Assembly (NCBI GenBank): GCA_964519585.1
Contig: CAZFIO010000103.1
Coordinates: 1-7,795, forward strand
DNA from: CAZFIO01 sp964519585
Lineage (GTDB): Bacteria > Bacillota > Clostridia > Tissierellales > Tissierellaceae
DNA: 7,795 bases
Direction: 5' to 3'
A program made the translations under genes and the position numbers. Positions 1 through 5,983 of this stretch are shown here, piece by piece. A model generated the notes under the pieces. It was not told the origin of the DNA. It worked only from the letters and a program-made list of their open reading frames with translations, and did not search any database. Positions within the stretch are counted from its first letter, which is position 1, and each line of letters begins with the position of its first letter.

Positions 1-1
1 G

Positions 2-178
2 ACGGCAGAGAATGCTAGTGACATGGACCATGCTTGGTTTGTAGGCTTTGCACCCTATGATGATCCTAAATTTGCAGTGGCTGTTCTTGTGGAAGAGGCG
101 GCTAGCACAGGTGGTCAGGCTGCAGCGCCCATAGCTAGGGAATTGATAATATATGGGGTAAATAATATAAAGGATTAG
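2..178 (+). CDS. Penicillin-binding protein transpeptidase, C-terminal end (partial)
   Basis: Only the last 58 codons are in the window, with the stop TAG at 176-178. The fragment opens with TAE, followed by DHAWFVGFAP, a run of hydrophobic strand residues (FAVAVLVEE), then GGQAAAPIARELI. This is the usual end of a class B or FtsI/PbpA-type transpeptidase domain, where the active-site KTG motif is followed by TAE, a W-F-x-G-F/Y-A-P strand and a final helix with A-x-P-I-A. Such enzymes cross-link peptidoglycan stem peptides on the outer face of the membrane. The KTG itself lies just outside the window; base 1 (G) fits the third base of its glycine codon. The exact paralogue (PBP2, SpoVD, PbpA or FtsI) cannot be told from this piece. 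The stop codon overlaps the ribosome binding site of the next gene, so the two are probably co-transcribed. Confidence 0.88.
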   Translation, partial: TAENASDMDHAWFVGFAPYDDPKFAVAVLVEEAASTGGQAAAPIARELIIYGVNNIKD

Positions 179-184
179 GAGGAG
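177..184 (+). promoter_or_regulatory. Ribosome binding site of pepF (decides the GTG start)
   Basis: AGGAGGAG overlaps the stop codon of the upstream gene. Two starts lie within reach: ATG at 188-190, which reads only Met-Cys-stop, and the overlapping GTG at 190-192, which opens the long reading frame. The GTG lies 7 bases after AGGAGG, a normal spacing, and is therefore chosen. Confidence 0.8.
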
Positions 185-189
185 TATAT

Positions 190-1989
190 GTGTTAAGTCA
201 GGTATTGGAAAGAAAAGATATAAAAAAGCATGATACTTGGGATTTGGAATCCTTGTTTGACAGCTTGGAAGCTTGGGAAGGTGAATATAAGAGGGTATCT
301 AAATTGGCAGATGAATTTGTAAAGCATAAGGGTAAAGTTACAGAAAGTGGTGGAGCCCTCTTGGAGGCCTTAAGGGACAAAGATAAGCTGCTAAGGGCCA
401 TGGAAAATGTATACGTATATAGTCATCTGCTTTTGGACCAGGATACTAGAAATCCTAAATCACAGGAGATATCAGAAAAGGCTATGAAGCTTTATATAGG
501 GGTAAATGAAAAGACATCCTTTTTTCTACCTGAATTATTAGCAAGCCAGGAGGAAGAAATCAAAATATATATTAGTGAGAATAATGGGCTGGAAGTATAT
601 AAGCAATATCTAGAAGATATAACAAGGCTAAAACCTCATGTATTGTCAGCAAGGGATGAATCTATTCTTGCCCAAATGGGTGAGGTGGGGACAATGCCTG
701 AAAAGATATACTCTATGTTAAACAATGCCGATTTAAAATTCCCCAAGATTACTAATGAAGAGGGGAAGGAAATAGAAATTAGCCATGGAAATTTTATTCC
801 CCTTATGGAATCTAATAACAGGGAAGTAAGGAAAAGTGCATTTAAGTCCTTATATAAAACCTATAAGGGTTTTGAAAATACATTTGCAACAATACTTAGT
901 GGTGACTTGAAAAATAATATTGTAAATGCAAGGCTAAGAAACTTTAGCTCATCTATGGAAGCTTCACTGAAAGAAAACAATATTCCTATGGCTGTTTACC
1001 ATAAGCTTATAGAATCAATACATGATAATCTGGATGGTATGTATGATTATATGGAGATTAGAAAGAAGGTTTTAGAATTAGATGAAGTCCATATGTATGA
1101 TATATACAGGCCTATAGTAAAGGATTTTGAATTTAAAATAAGGTATGATGAAAGTGTTGAATTGGTAAGAAAGGCTCTGGCACCTTTAGGCGAGGAGTAT
1201 TTGGCTGCAATGAATGAAGGTTTTGAATCTAGGTGGATTGATATATATGAGAACAAGGGAAAAAGATCAGGAGCCTACTCTAGTGGATCATATGATTCTA
1301 AGCCCTATATACTACTGAACTACCATGAAACCATGGATAATTTATTTACCCTAGCCCATGAAATGGGACATTCGATCCATAGTTATTTCACACGAAAATA
1401 TCAACCTTATATCTATGGTAACTATAGTATTTTTGTGGCTGAAGTTGCCTCAACTGTAAATGAACTTTTATTATTAGACTATATGATTAAGAATTCTCAG
1501 GATAAGAATGAAAAACTCTATTTGATTAACCACTATTTAGAGTCTTTTAGGACTACTGTATTTAGGCAAACTATGTTTGCTGAGTTTGAAAAGAAGATAA
1601 ATGAAGATTTGGAAGCAGGTATAGGACTTACTGCAGAATACCTTTCAAATATTTATCTAGAACTCAATAAAAAATATTATGGACCAAATACAATAGTTGA
1701 TGAAGAGATTGCTATAGAATGGGCTAGAATTCCACATTTTTATTACAATTTTTACGTATATCAATATGCAACTGGTTTTTCAGCAGCTGTTGACTTATCA
1801 CAAAAGATAATAAAAAATGAGAATAATGATGTTGAGAAATATCTTAAATTTTTAAAGTCTGGTAGCTCTGACTATCCTATAAATATTTTGAAGAAGGCTG
1901 GCATAGATATGACAAGAGAAGAACCAGTGAATAATGCTATGAAGAAGTTTAAAGACTTGATTAGGGAGTTTGATTCATTAATTAAATAA
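190..1989 (+). CDS. pepF: Oligoendopeptidase F, M3 family zinc metallopeptidase
   Basis: This 599-residue cytoplasmic peptidase of family M3B has the usual PepF length (about 600). It cleaves short peptides and takes part in peptide turnover. The zinc site is complete: H390-E391-x-x-H394 (HEMGH, in the context LAHEMGHSIHS) with the third ligand E418 in FVAEVAST, 24 residues after the second histidine as expected for M3. The substrate-binding/transition-state segment IPHFYYNFYVYQYATG (H516 and the following tyrosines) is also present. The N-terminal third is helical and matches the PepF N-terminal domain (start of the type DTWDLESLF). There is no signal peptide. The start is GTG at 190. The gene begins 11 bases after the transpeptidase gene and likely depends on its promoter, as no separate promoter fits between them. 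A hairpin terminator follows the stop codon. The frame is intact and nothing suggests transfer. Confidence 0.97.
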   Translation: MLSQVLERKDIKKHDTWDLESLFDSLEAWEGEYKRVSKLADEFVKHKGKVTESGGALLEALRDKDKLLRAMENVYVYSHLLLDQDTRNPKSQEISEKAMKLYIGVNEKTSFFLPELLASQEEEIKIYISENNGLEVYKQYLEDITRLKPHVLSARDESILAQMGEVGTMPEKIYSMLNNADLKFPKITNEEGKEIEISHGNFIPLMESNNREVRKSAFKSLYKTYKGFENTFATILSGDLKNNIVNARLRNFSSSMEASLKENNIPMAVYHKLIESIHDNLDGMYDYMEIRKKVLELDEVHMYDIYRPIVKDFEFKIRYDESVELVRKALAPLGEEYLAAMNEGFESRWIDIYENKGKRSGAYSSGSYDSKPYILLNYHETMDNLFTLAHEMGHSIHSYFTRKYQPYIYGNYSIFVAEVASTVNELLLLDYMIKNSQDKNEKLYLINHYLESFRTTVFRQTMFAEFEKKINEDLEAGIGLTAEYLSNIYLELNKKYYGPNTIVDEEIAIEWARIPHFYYNFYVYQYATGFSAAVDLSQKIIKNENNDVEKYLKFLKSGSSDYPINILKKAGIDMTREEPVNNAMKKFKDLIREFDSLIK

Positions 1990-1993
1990 AATC

Positions 1994-2027
1994 AGAAGCC
2001 ACTTTCAGATTTGAAAGGGCTTCTTTT
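1994..2027 (+). terminator. Rho-independent terminator after pepF, probably bidirectional
   Basis: Outer stem AGAAGCC (1994-2000) pairs with GGCTTCT (2018-2024). The inner stem CTTTC (2002-2006) pairs with GAAAG (2013-2017), with A2001 bulged and loop AGATTT. A short T run (2024-2027) follows. On the minus strand the same hairpin is followed by a T-rich stretch (GATTTTATTT), so it can also stop transcription from nadK, whose stop codon is about 57 bases away. Confidence 0.85.
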
Positions 2028-2080
2028 AGGTTGAAGGACACTAATCTTATCACCATGACCAAGGGTAGGAAGCAAAGTTT

Positions 2081-2887
2081 TTACAAGAATTTACTTTTTA
2101 AGTTGTTCCAGTAATTATCCTGGTCAAAGTTTAACTTAAAAATCTTATTTTCCGAAAGCTTTAAAATCACTTCCTTTGTATCCTGGTATTTGAATTCCAC
2201 CCCATCATTTACAATGAGAGCAGAGTTAATATAACGCCTTTCTGGCCTTACACAAATCTCTAAGTTACCTGGTACAACCATGCTGTTGGGCAGTGACCTA
2301 TAGGCCTTAGAGTTGATTGGTGAAAGTGGTGTGATTTGAACTGTTTTTAGGCTGGGATAGACTATACTTCCGCCTGTTGAAAGGTTGTAGGCTGTACTTC
2401 CTACTGGACTTGAGATTATAAGACCATCGCCACTAAATTTCTCTAAATGGTTGCCGTCTATATATAGGTCCAGATGAATTACCTTTGACTGGATACTTTT
2501 AACAACTATTTCATTTATGGCTGTAAGCTGGTAGGTTTTCTTACTGGTTACAACCTTAGCATCTATCAAATAAATGTCTTCAGTGTAATAATCTTGGTTG
2601 ATATATTTTGATATAAAAACATCAATGTTTTCCGGACTAATTTCTTGAAAAAATCCCAGATGACCAGTGTTGATACCAATAAATGGTATGGAAGGAAACT
2701 TATATTTGTGAACAGCCCTTAGAAAGCGGCCATCCCCACCTACACAAATATTTAATTCTGCATCTGGACTATATCTTTCTGAAATCTGAAAACCCCTGGC
2801 AGTAAATTTTTCTATCAGCTCCAAGGAAGTTTTTCTTGATTCAAAGTTTCTATTGGAAATTAGATTGATTTTTCTTGTAAGACTCAA
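2081..2887 (-). CDS. nadK: NAD kinase
   Basis: This 268-residue ATP-NAD kinase phosphorylates NAD to NADP in the cytoplasm. Family landmarks are in order: GGDG at residues 50-53 (phosphate/ATP site), INTGHLGFF at 72-80, the NE pair at N125-E126 (AINEIVV), and the hallmark stretch 153-167 (GDG, then SSPVGSTAY), followed by STGGSIVYP. The length is normal for the short bacterial type. The start chosen is TTG at 2885-2887, because GAGGTGA lies 5 bases upstream. An in-frame ATG at 2921-2923 would add 12 residues with no ribosome binding site and would sit inside the promoter-like palindromes. Residue 54, normally Thr or Ser in GGDGT/S, is Arg (CGC, a codon otherwise rare here). The gene is divergent from the pseudouridine synthase gene and convergent with pepF. 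Confidence 0.94.
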   Translation of the reverse strand: MSLTRKINLISNRNFESRKTSLELIEKFTARGFQISERYSPDAELNICVGGDGRFLRAVHKYKFPSIPFIGINTGHLGFFQEISPENIDVFISKYINQDYYTEDIYLIDAKVVTSKKTYQLTAINEIVVKSIQSKVIHLDLYIDGNHLEKFSGDGLIISSPVGSTAYNLSTGGSIVYPSLKTVQITPLSPINSKAYRSLPNSMVVPGNLEICVRPERRYINSALIVNDGVEFKYQDTKEVILKLSENKIFKLNFDQDNYWNNLKSKFL

Positions 2888-2892
2888 AATTA

Positions 2893-2899
2893 TCACCTC
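2893..2899 (-). promoter_or_regulatory. Ribosome binding site of nadK
   Basis: On the minus strand GAGGTGA lies 5 bases before the TTG codon at 2887-2885. No comparable site precedes the upstream in-frame ATG (2923-2921), so this site supports the TTG start. Confidence 0.75.
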
Positions 2900-2927
2900 G
2901 ATGAAATAGAATTTTAAAACCATATGT

Positions 2928-2952
2928 TATTATATAATAGTATTATATAATA
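2928..2952. promoter_or_regulatory. Two tandem 12-bp palindromes with TATAAT on both strands (divergent promoter region)
   Basis: TATTATATAATA occurs at 2928-2939 and again at 2941-2952, separated by one G. Each copy is its own reverse complement, so each offers a consensus -10 hexamer to both strands: plus strand at 2933-2938 and 2946-2951, minus strand at 2934-2929 and 2947-2942. The site lies between the divergent nadK (start 2887) and the pseudouridine synthase gene (start 2978). No good -35 hexamer is visible at the right spacing on either strand, so use as a promoter is inferred from position and the -10 match. A regulator-binding role for the repeat is also possible. Confidence 0.5.
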
Positions 2953-2977
2953 TATTTGCTGGATTTTGGAGGTAAAA

Positions 2978-3880
2978 ATGAATATATATGAAAAAGATGA
3001 AAATAATATAGTTTTTGAATGTAATTGTAATGGCCTAAATATAGAAGAATTCTTAAAAAGAAAAAAATTATCAGGTCGACTCTTTAGAAAGTTGTATAAG
3101 AATAAAAAAATATTAGTTAATGGGTTTTTTGAAAGAAAAACAAAGATTCTTAAGGAAGGAGACCTAGTAGGCCTAATATTTGAGGATGAAGATAATAATA
3201 TTAAGCCTGAAGCTATGAATTTGGATATTGTATACGAGGATGGGGATATTCTTGTGATTAACAAGGAAGCAAATATTGTTGTTCATCCAACTAAATCCCA
3301 TCAAACTAGAACCTTATCAAATGGAATTTCCCATTATTATAAGCTTAATAATATAAGGAGAAAAATCAGATTTGTAAATAGGCTTGATATGGATACTTCA
3401 GGATTATTGATAGTTGCAAAGCATCCCTTTGCCCACCAACAAATAGCAGATCAGTTCCAGGAAAATACTGTGGTAAAAAAATACCTAGCCCTTGTGGATG
3501 GGCTGGTTGAAAAAGATGAAGCTTTTATAGAAGAACCTATAGGTAGGGAAGAAGAAGGCAGTGTAAGAAAGATGGTAAGGGCCAATGGACAAAATGCTTT
3601 AACGTCTTATAGTGTTGTTGAAAGATATAAGAAGTCCAGCTTGCTAGAACTTCAATTGTTTACGGGTAGGTCCCATCAAATTAGGGTTCATTTAAGCTAT
3701 ATAGGTCACCCAATAATAGGTGATATCCTATATCACAAGCCTAGCGACTATATTGAAAGGCAGGCCTTGCACTCATATTTTCTGGGAATTAGTGGTATAA
3801 GGGATGGCAAGAAACTAGAATTTAATTCAAAATTGCCTAGAGATATGGAAGATTTGGTAAAAACTTTAAAGTATCTATAA
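2978..3880 (+). CDS. RluA/RluD-family 23S rRNA pseudouridine synthase with S4 domain
   Basis: This 300-residue enzyme isomerises uridine to pseudouridine, most likely in 23S rRNA; the exact site cannot be read from sequence. The N-terminal ~80 residues form an S4-like RNA-binding domain (IEEFLKRKKLSGRLFRKLYKNKKILVNG). The catalytic domain holds IVYEDGDILVINKEANIVVHP, then the active-site motif NRLDMDTSGLL with catalytic Asp137, and the C-terminal motif TGRSHQIRVHLSYIGHPIIGD. The histidine often seen before RLD (HRLDxDTSG) is Asn here; the catalytic Asp and the Arg before it are kept. The start is ATG at 2978, with GGAGG at 2968-2972 five bases upstream. A longer in-frame reading from TTG 2966 would place that site inside the gene and is rejected. 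No clear terminator follows. Confidence 0.95.
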   Translation: MNIYEKDENNIVFECNCNGLNIEEFLKRKKLSGRLFRKLYKNKKILVNGFFERKTKILKEGDLVGLIFEDEDNNIKPEAMNLDIVYEDGDILVINKEANIVVHPTKSHQTRTLSNGISHYYKLNNIRRKIRFVNRLDMDTSGLLIVAKHPFAHQQIADQFQENTVVKKYLALVDGLVEKDEAFIEEPIGREEEGSVRKMVRANGQNALTSYSVVERYKKSSLLELQLFTGRSHQIRVHLSYIGHPIIGDILYHKPSDYIERQALHSYFLGISGIRDGKKLEFNSKLPRDMEDLVKTLKYL

Positions 3881-3949
3881 AAATATGGATATAATGGACT
3901 TATATGCTAAGTATTACAAATGAAGGTTGTGGACCAGCCTCCTAGGGCT

Positions 3950-3958
3950 TGTTATAAT
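3950..3958 (+). promoter_or_regulatory. Extended -10 promoter candidate for ftsH
   Basis: TGTTATAAT is an extended -10 element (TGn plus a perfect TATAAT at 3953-3958). It lies about 38 bases before the GTG start of ftsH and 23 bases before its GGAGG site. The nearest -35-like sequence, TTGTGG at 3927-3932, is 20 bases away, which is too far, but extended -10 promoters do not need a good -35. The rest of the 3881-3995 gap shows a second TATAAT (3890-3895) without a convincing -35, and no gene. Confidence 0.5.
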
Positions 3959-3971
3959 TTAGATATTATAA
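3952..3971. repeat. Inverted repeat overlapping the ftsH promoter
   Basis: TTATAAT (3952-3958) and ATTATAA (3965-3971) form a perfect 7-bp inverted repeat around a 6-base spacer. The left arm covers the -10 hexamer and the right arm lies about where transcription would begin. It could be an operator or simply AT-rich promoter sequence. Confidence 0.4.
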
Positions 3972-3995
3972 GAAACCCAGGGAGGTTATTTTGTT

Positions 3996-5024
3996 GTGAA
4001 TAAAATTAATAAGTATGCTATTACTTTTATACTTATTTCATTGATAATAAGTGTGTTATCTTATATATTGATAAACAAAAGTCACATATCAGAAATTTCC
4101 TATTTAGAATTTAGGGAAAAACTTGAAAAGAAAGAAGTTGTAGAGGTTAGGCTGGATAGTTCATCTCAAATAAAGGTGAAACTTTCCAATGGGGATATGG
4201 TAGTAACTGACAACCCTAGAATTGATGATTTTAAGGAAGATCTTTTGCTAAATGGGATTAAGGTAGTAGAAGGCTCCAAGACTGTGACTGATATAGTTAT
4301 ATTTTCTGGTCTATCCTTAGTCTTAGCAGGGATTATAATATTTTCTAGGCGTGACTCTTCAAAGGAAACAGAAAAGGAAATGAACAAACTTTCTCAATTG
4401 GATGGTTTTATAGACAAGCATAGTTTAAGGTTTTCAGATGTAGCTGGTAACCATGAGGCTAAGGAAACTCTTATGGAAATGGTTGATTTTATTCAAAATC
4501 CTGATAAATATTCTAGCTATGGAGCTAGATTACCAAGAGGGGTCCTGCTATATGGACCACCGGGAACAGGTAAAACCCTGTTAGCAAAAGCCTTAGCTGG
4601 TGAAGCAGATGTGCCTATATTTCCTGTATCAGGCTCTGATTTTGTCCAAGTTTATGCTGGGCTTGGGGCCAGTAGGATTAGAAATTTGTTTAAGGATGCA
4701 AAAGAGGCAGGTAAGTCTGTAATATTTATTGATGAAATTGATTCACTTGGTAAAAAAAGAAAGGGAAATAATTTGTCCGGTAGCGATGAAAGTGACAGGA
4801 CCTTAAATGCTCTTTTAGCTGAAATGTCTGGATTTAAGGGCAATGAGGGTATCATAGTACTGGCTGCTACCAATAGGATAGATGTATTGGATGAGGCCTT
4901 ACTACGACCAGGTAGATTTGATAGGCAGCTTAGGGTTGATTTGCCTGATCTTAATGCTAGGGAGGAAATCCTAAAACTTCATACAAGAAACAAGCCCTTT
5001 TCAAAAAAATATAGACTTTCGTAA
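3996..5024 (+). CDS. ftsH: FtsH-like membrane AAA+ protease, N-terminal part (ATPase), broken by frameshift
   Basis: As read, this frame gives 342 residues: a short cytoplasmic tail, a membrane helix (about 7-27), an extracytoplasmic domain (about 28-97), a second membrane helix (about 98-118) and the AAA+ module. Visible ATPase parts are Walker A GPPGTGKT (187-194, Lys193), Walker B IFIDEID (Asp246, Glu247), and the second region of homology ending in RPGRFDRQ with arginine fingers R304 and R307. The pore motif, usually FVG, is Y220-A-G, in FVQVYAGLGAS. Just after NKPFS the frame runs into seven A and stops with an unrelated tail (KKYRLS), while the expected continuation is found in the +1 frame. 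With one A removed the joined protein is 584 residues, near the usual FtsH size. FtsH is a hexameric zinc protease that removes membrane and short-lived cytoplasmic proteins. The start is GTG at 3996; GGAGG at 3981-3985 is 10 bases upstream, slightly long. It is divergent from typical FtsH, so it may be a second paralogue. Confidence 0.9.
   Translation: MNKINKYAITFILISLIISVLSYILINKSHISEISYLEFREKLEKKEVVEVRLDSSSQIKVKLSNGDMVVTDNPRIDDFKEDLLLNGIKVVEGSKTVTDIVIFSGLSLVLAGIIIFSRRDSSKETEKEMNKLSQLDGFIDKHSLRFSDVAGNHEAKETLMEMVDFIQNPDKYSSYGARLPRGVLLYGPPGTGKTLLAKALAGEADVPIFPVSGSDFVQVYAGLGASRIRNLFKDAKEAGKSVIFIDEIDSLGKKRKGNNLSGSDESDRTLNALLAEMSGFKGNEGIIVLAATNRIDVLDEALLRPGRFDRQLRVDLPDLNAREEILKLHTRNKPFSKKYRLS
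5003..5009 (+). other. A7 homopolymer where the ftsH frame changes
   Basis: Seven A follow TTTTC. Before the run the zero frame matches FtsH; after it the match continues as NIDFRKLAKDT in the +1 frame. Six A would give one open frame. The zero frame stops at 5022-5024 and the -1 frame stops at once (TAG 5012-5014), so only a +1 (or -2) change restores the protein. It may be a homopolymer sequencing error, a real mutation, or a slippage site. Confidence 0.85.
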
Positions 5025-5751
5025 GCTAGCCAAGGATACTATTTATTTTAGTGGTGCTAAACTTGAAAACCTGGTAAATGAGTCTGCTATGCTGGCAGCC
5101 AAAAACCTGGATAGTGAAATAAACAGTGACCATATAGACAGGGCCTACTATAAGGTTTTGGTAGGTGATGAAAAGAAGGACAGGAGTGGTATATCCCATA
5201 GGGATAGAGAGATTACAGCCTATCACGAAGCTGGACATGCCCTGGTTACAAAATTGATAGCAAAAGAAAACAGGGTAGCCAAGGTTTCTATCATTCCAAG
5301 TAGTGGAGGATTAGGAGGTTTTAGCTTAAATATTTCACCTGAGAAAATGTATCAGACCAAGGAAGACATGATAAATAGTATAAAGATTGCTCTAGCCGGT
5401 AGGGCTGCTGAGGAAATAATATTTGGAAAAGATTGTATTACTACAGGGGCTTCTTCTGATTTGGAAAAGTCCACAAATATTGTAATGTCCATGATCTGTA
5501 TTTATGGAATGGATGAAGGCGTTGGCTTGCTGAACTACAATGCCCTTGAGAATAATGGTATCAGTGTTTCTAGGGATACTATTGATAAGGGAAGGAAAAT
5601 TTTGCATCACTTATATAGTGAGGTAACTAGTCTTTTAAGTGGAAATAAGGACAAACTAATAGGTCTTGCTGATGCCCTCTTGGAGCATGAAAGCCTGGAT
5701 GAAGAGGAGATAGATGACCTAATTTTTGGTAAAGAATCCATTTGTTTTTAA
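5011..5751 (+). CDS. ftsH: FtsH-like protease, C-terminal part (zinc peptidase domain), continuing in the +1 frame
   Basis: This is the rest of the same gene. It begins with the end of the AAA+ lid (FSGAKLENLVNESAMLAAKN) and goes on to the M41 peptidase domain. The zinc-binding motif HEAGH (joined-protein residues 410-414, in ITAYHEAGHALV) and the third ligand Asp488 (TTGASSDLEKST) are present, 74 residues apart, the same spacing as in E. coli FtsH. ALAGRAAEEIIFG, a standard M41 stretch, lies between them. Every catalytic residue is therefore intact, with no further stop or shift, which argues for a recent break or a sequence error and against long-standing decay. Independent translation is unlikely: the first ATG (5089-5091) falls inside the lid and has no ribosome binding site. 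No terminator separates the stop codon from the 6S RNA promoter. Confidence 0.9.
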   Translation: MDFRKLAKDTIYFSGAKLENLVNESAMLAAKNLDSEINSDHIDRAYYKVLVGDEKKDRSGISHRDREITAYHEAGHALVTKLIAKENRVAKVSIIPSSGGLGGFSLNISPEKMYQTKEDMINSIKIALAGRAAEEIIFGKDCITTGASSDLEKSTNIVMSMICIYGMDEGVGLLNYNALENNGISVSRDTIDKGRKILHHLYSEVTSLLSGNKDKLIGLADALLEHESLDEEEIDDLIFGKESICF

Positions 5752-5770
5752 TAAAGAAAGCTTGGTTTTG

Positions 5771-5799
5771 TTGAAAATTTAATTTATATAAGGTATAAT
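5771..5799 (+). promoter_or_regulatory. Sigma-A promoter of the 6S RNA gene
   Basis: TTGAAA at 5771-5776 and a perfect TATAAT at 5794-5799 are separated by exactly 17 bases, a near-consensus housekeeping promoter. Transcription should start near 5806. It is the clearest promoter in the window and starts only 20 bases after the ftsH stop codon. Confidence 0.85.
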
Positions 5800-5805
5800 G
5801 AATAT

Positions 5806-5983
5806 AGAAATATTTCTGCAATGTTCGTTAACCCAAATAATTCAACCGACATATCAGACACGGGAGTCTGCGTTTAGTATACGATAACAAGCCTCTGAAA
5901 GTGGAAGTTAGACTATGCTAGCAAGATACCCACCTTAAAAAAGGCGGGTGTGAATTAAATGGGTAGGACGGCATTGCGGGATA
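5806..5983 (+). ncRNA. ssrS: 6S RNA, regulator of RNA polymerase
   Basis: This stretch has no credible reading frame but has a strong promoter, a terminator and the 6S layout. The closing stem pairs CTGCAATG (5816-5823) with CATTGCGG (5972-5979), then CGTT with GGACG-type pairs (5826-5829/5967-5970) and ACCCA (5831-5835) with TGGGT (5960-5964). A large AT-rich bubble follows (about 5836-5854, AAATAATTCAACCGACATAT). Beyond it are a small hairpin CAGAC/GTCTG (5855-5870) and, on the 3' side, a hairpin ACCCACCTT-AAAA-AAGGCGGGT (5928-5949). ATGTTCG near the 5' end, CCGA in the bubble, CACCTT and the GGCAT of the 3' arm resemble E. coli 6S RNA as I remember it. 6S RNA mimics an open promoter, binds sigma-A RNA polymerase and is released when the enzyme copies a short product RNA from the bubble. 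The length (about 178) is typical. The identification rests on fold and motif recall, not a covariance search. The symbol bsrA is used in Bacillus. Confidence 0.88.

Noticed and set aside
2888..2923. ATG at 2923 (minus strand) as the nadK start
   Set aside because: It has no ribosome binding site and overlaps the promoter-like palindromes; TTG 2887 is preceded by GAGGTGA at 5 bases.
2966..2977. TTG at 2966 as an upstream start of the pseudouridine synthase
   Set aside because: It would place the GGAGG ribosome binding site (2968-2972) inside the coding region; ATG 2978 has ideal spacing.
3904..3945. Small frame of 13 codons upstream of ftsH, considered as a leader peptide
   Set aside because: No ribosome binding site precedes it, it ends before the likely ftsH promoter and shows no attenuator structure.
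3934..3952. Possible terminator after the pseudouridine synthase gene (AGCC...GGCT)
   Set aside because: Only four or five pairs form and no proper T run follows; too weak to call.
5003..5014. Programmed -1 ribosomal frameshift at the A-rich site
   Set aside because: The -1 frame meets TAG at 5012-5014 immediately; only +1 or -2 reaches the protease domain.
5089..5751. A separate gene for a stand-alone M41 peptidase starting at ATG 5089
   Set aside because: The homology begins upstream, right after the A7 run; the ATG lies within the AAA+ lid helix and has no ribosome binding site.
5627..5821. Minus-strand reading frame of 64 codons over the ftsH end and 6S promoter
   Set aside because: It is a shadow frame with no family resemblance, no ribosome binding site, and it overlaps the promoter and start of the 6S gene.
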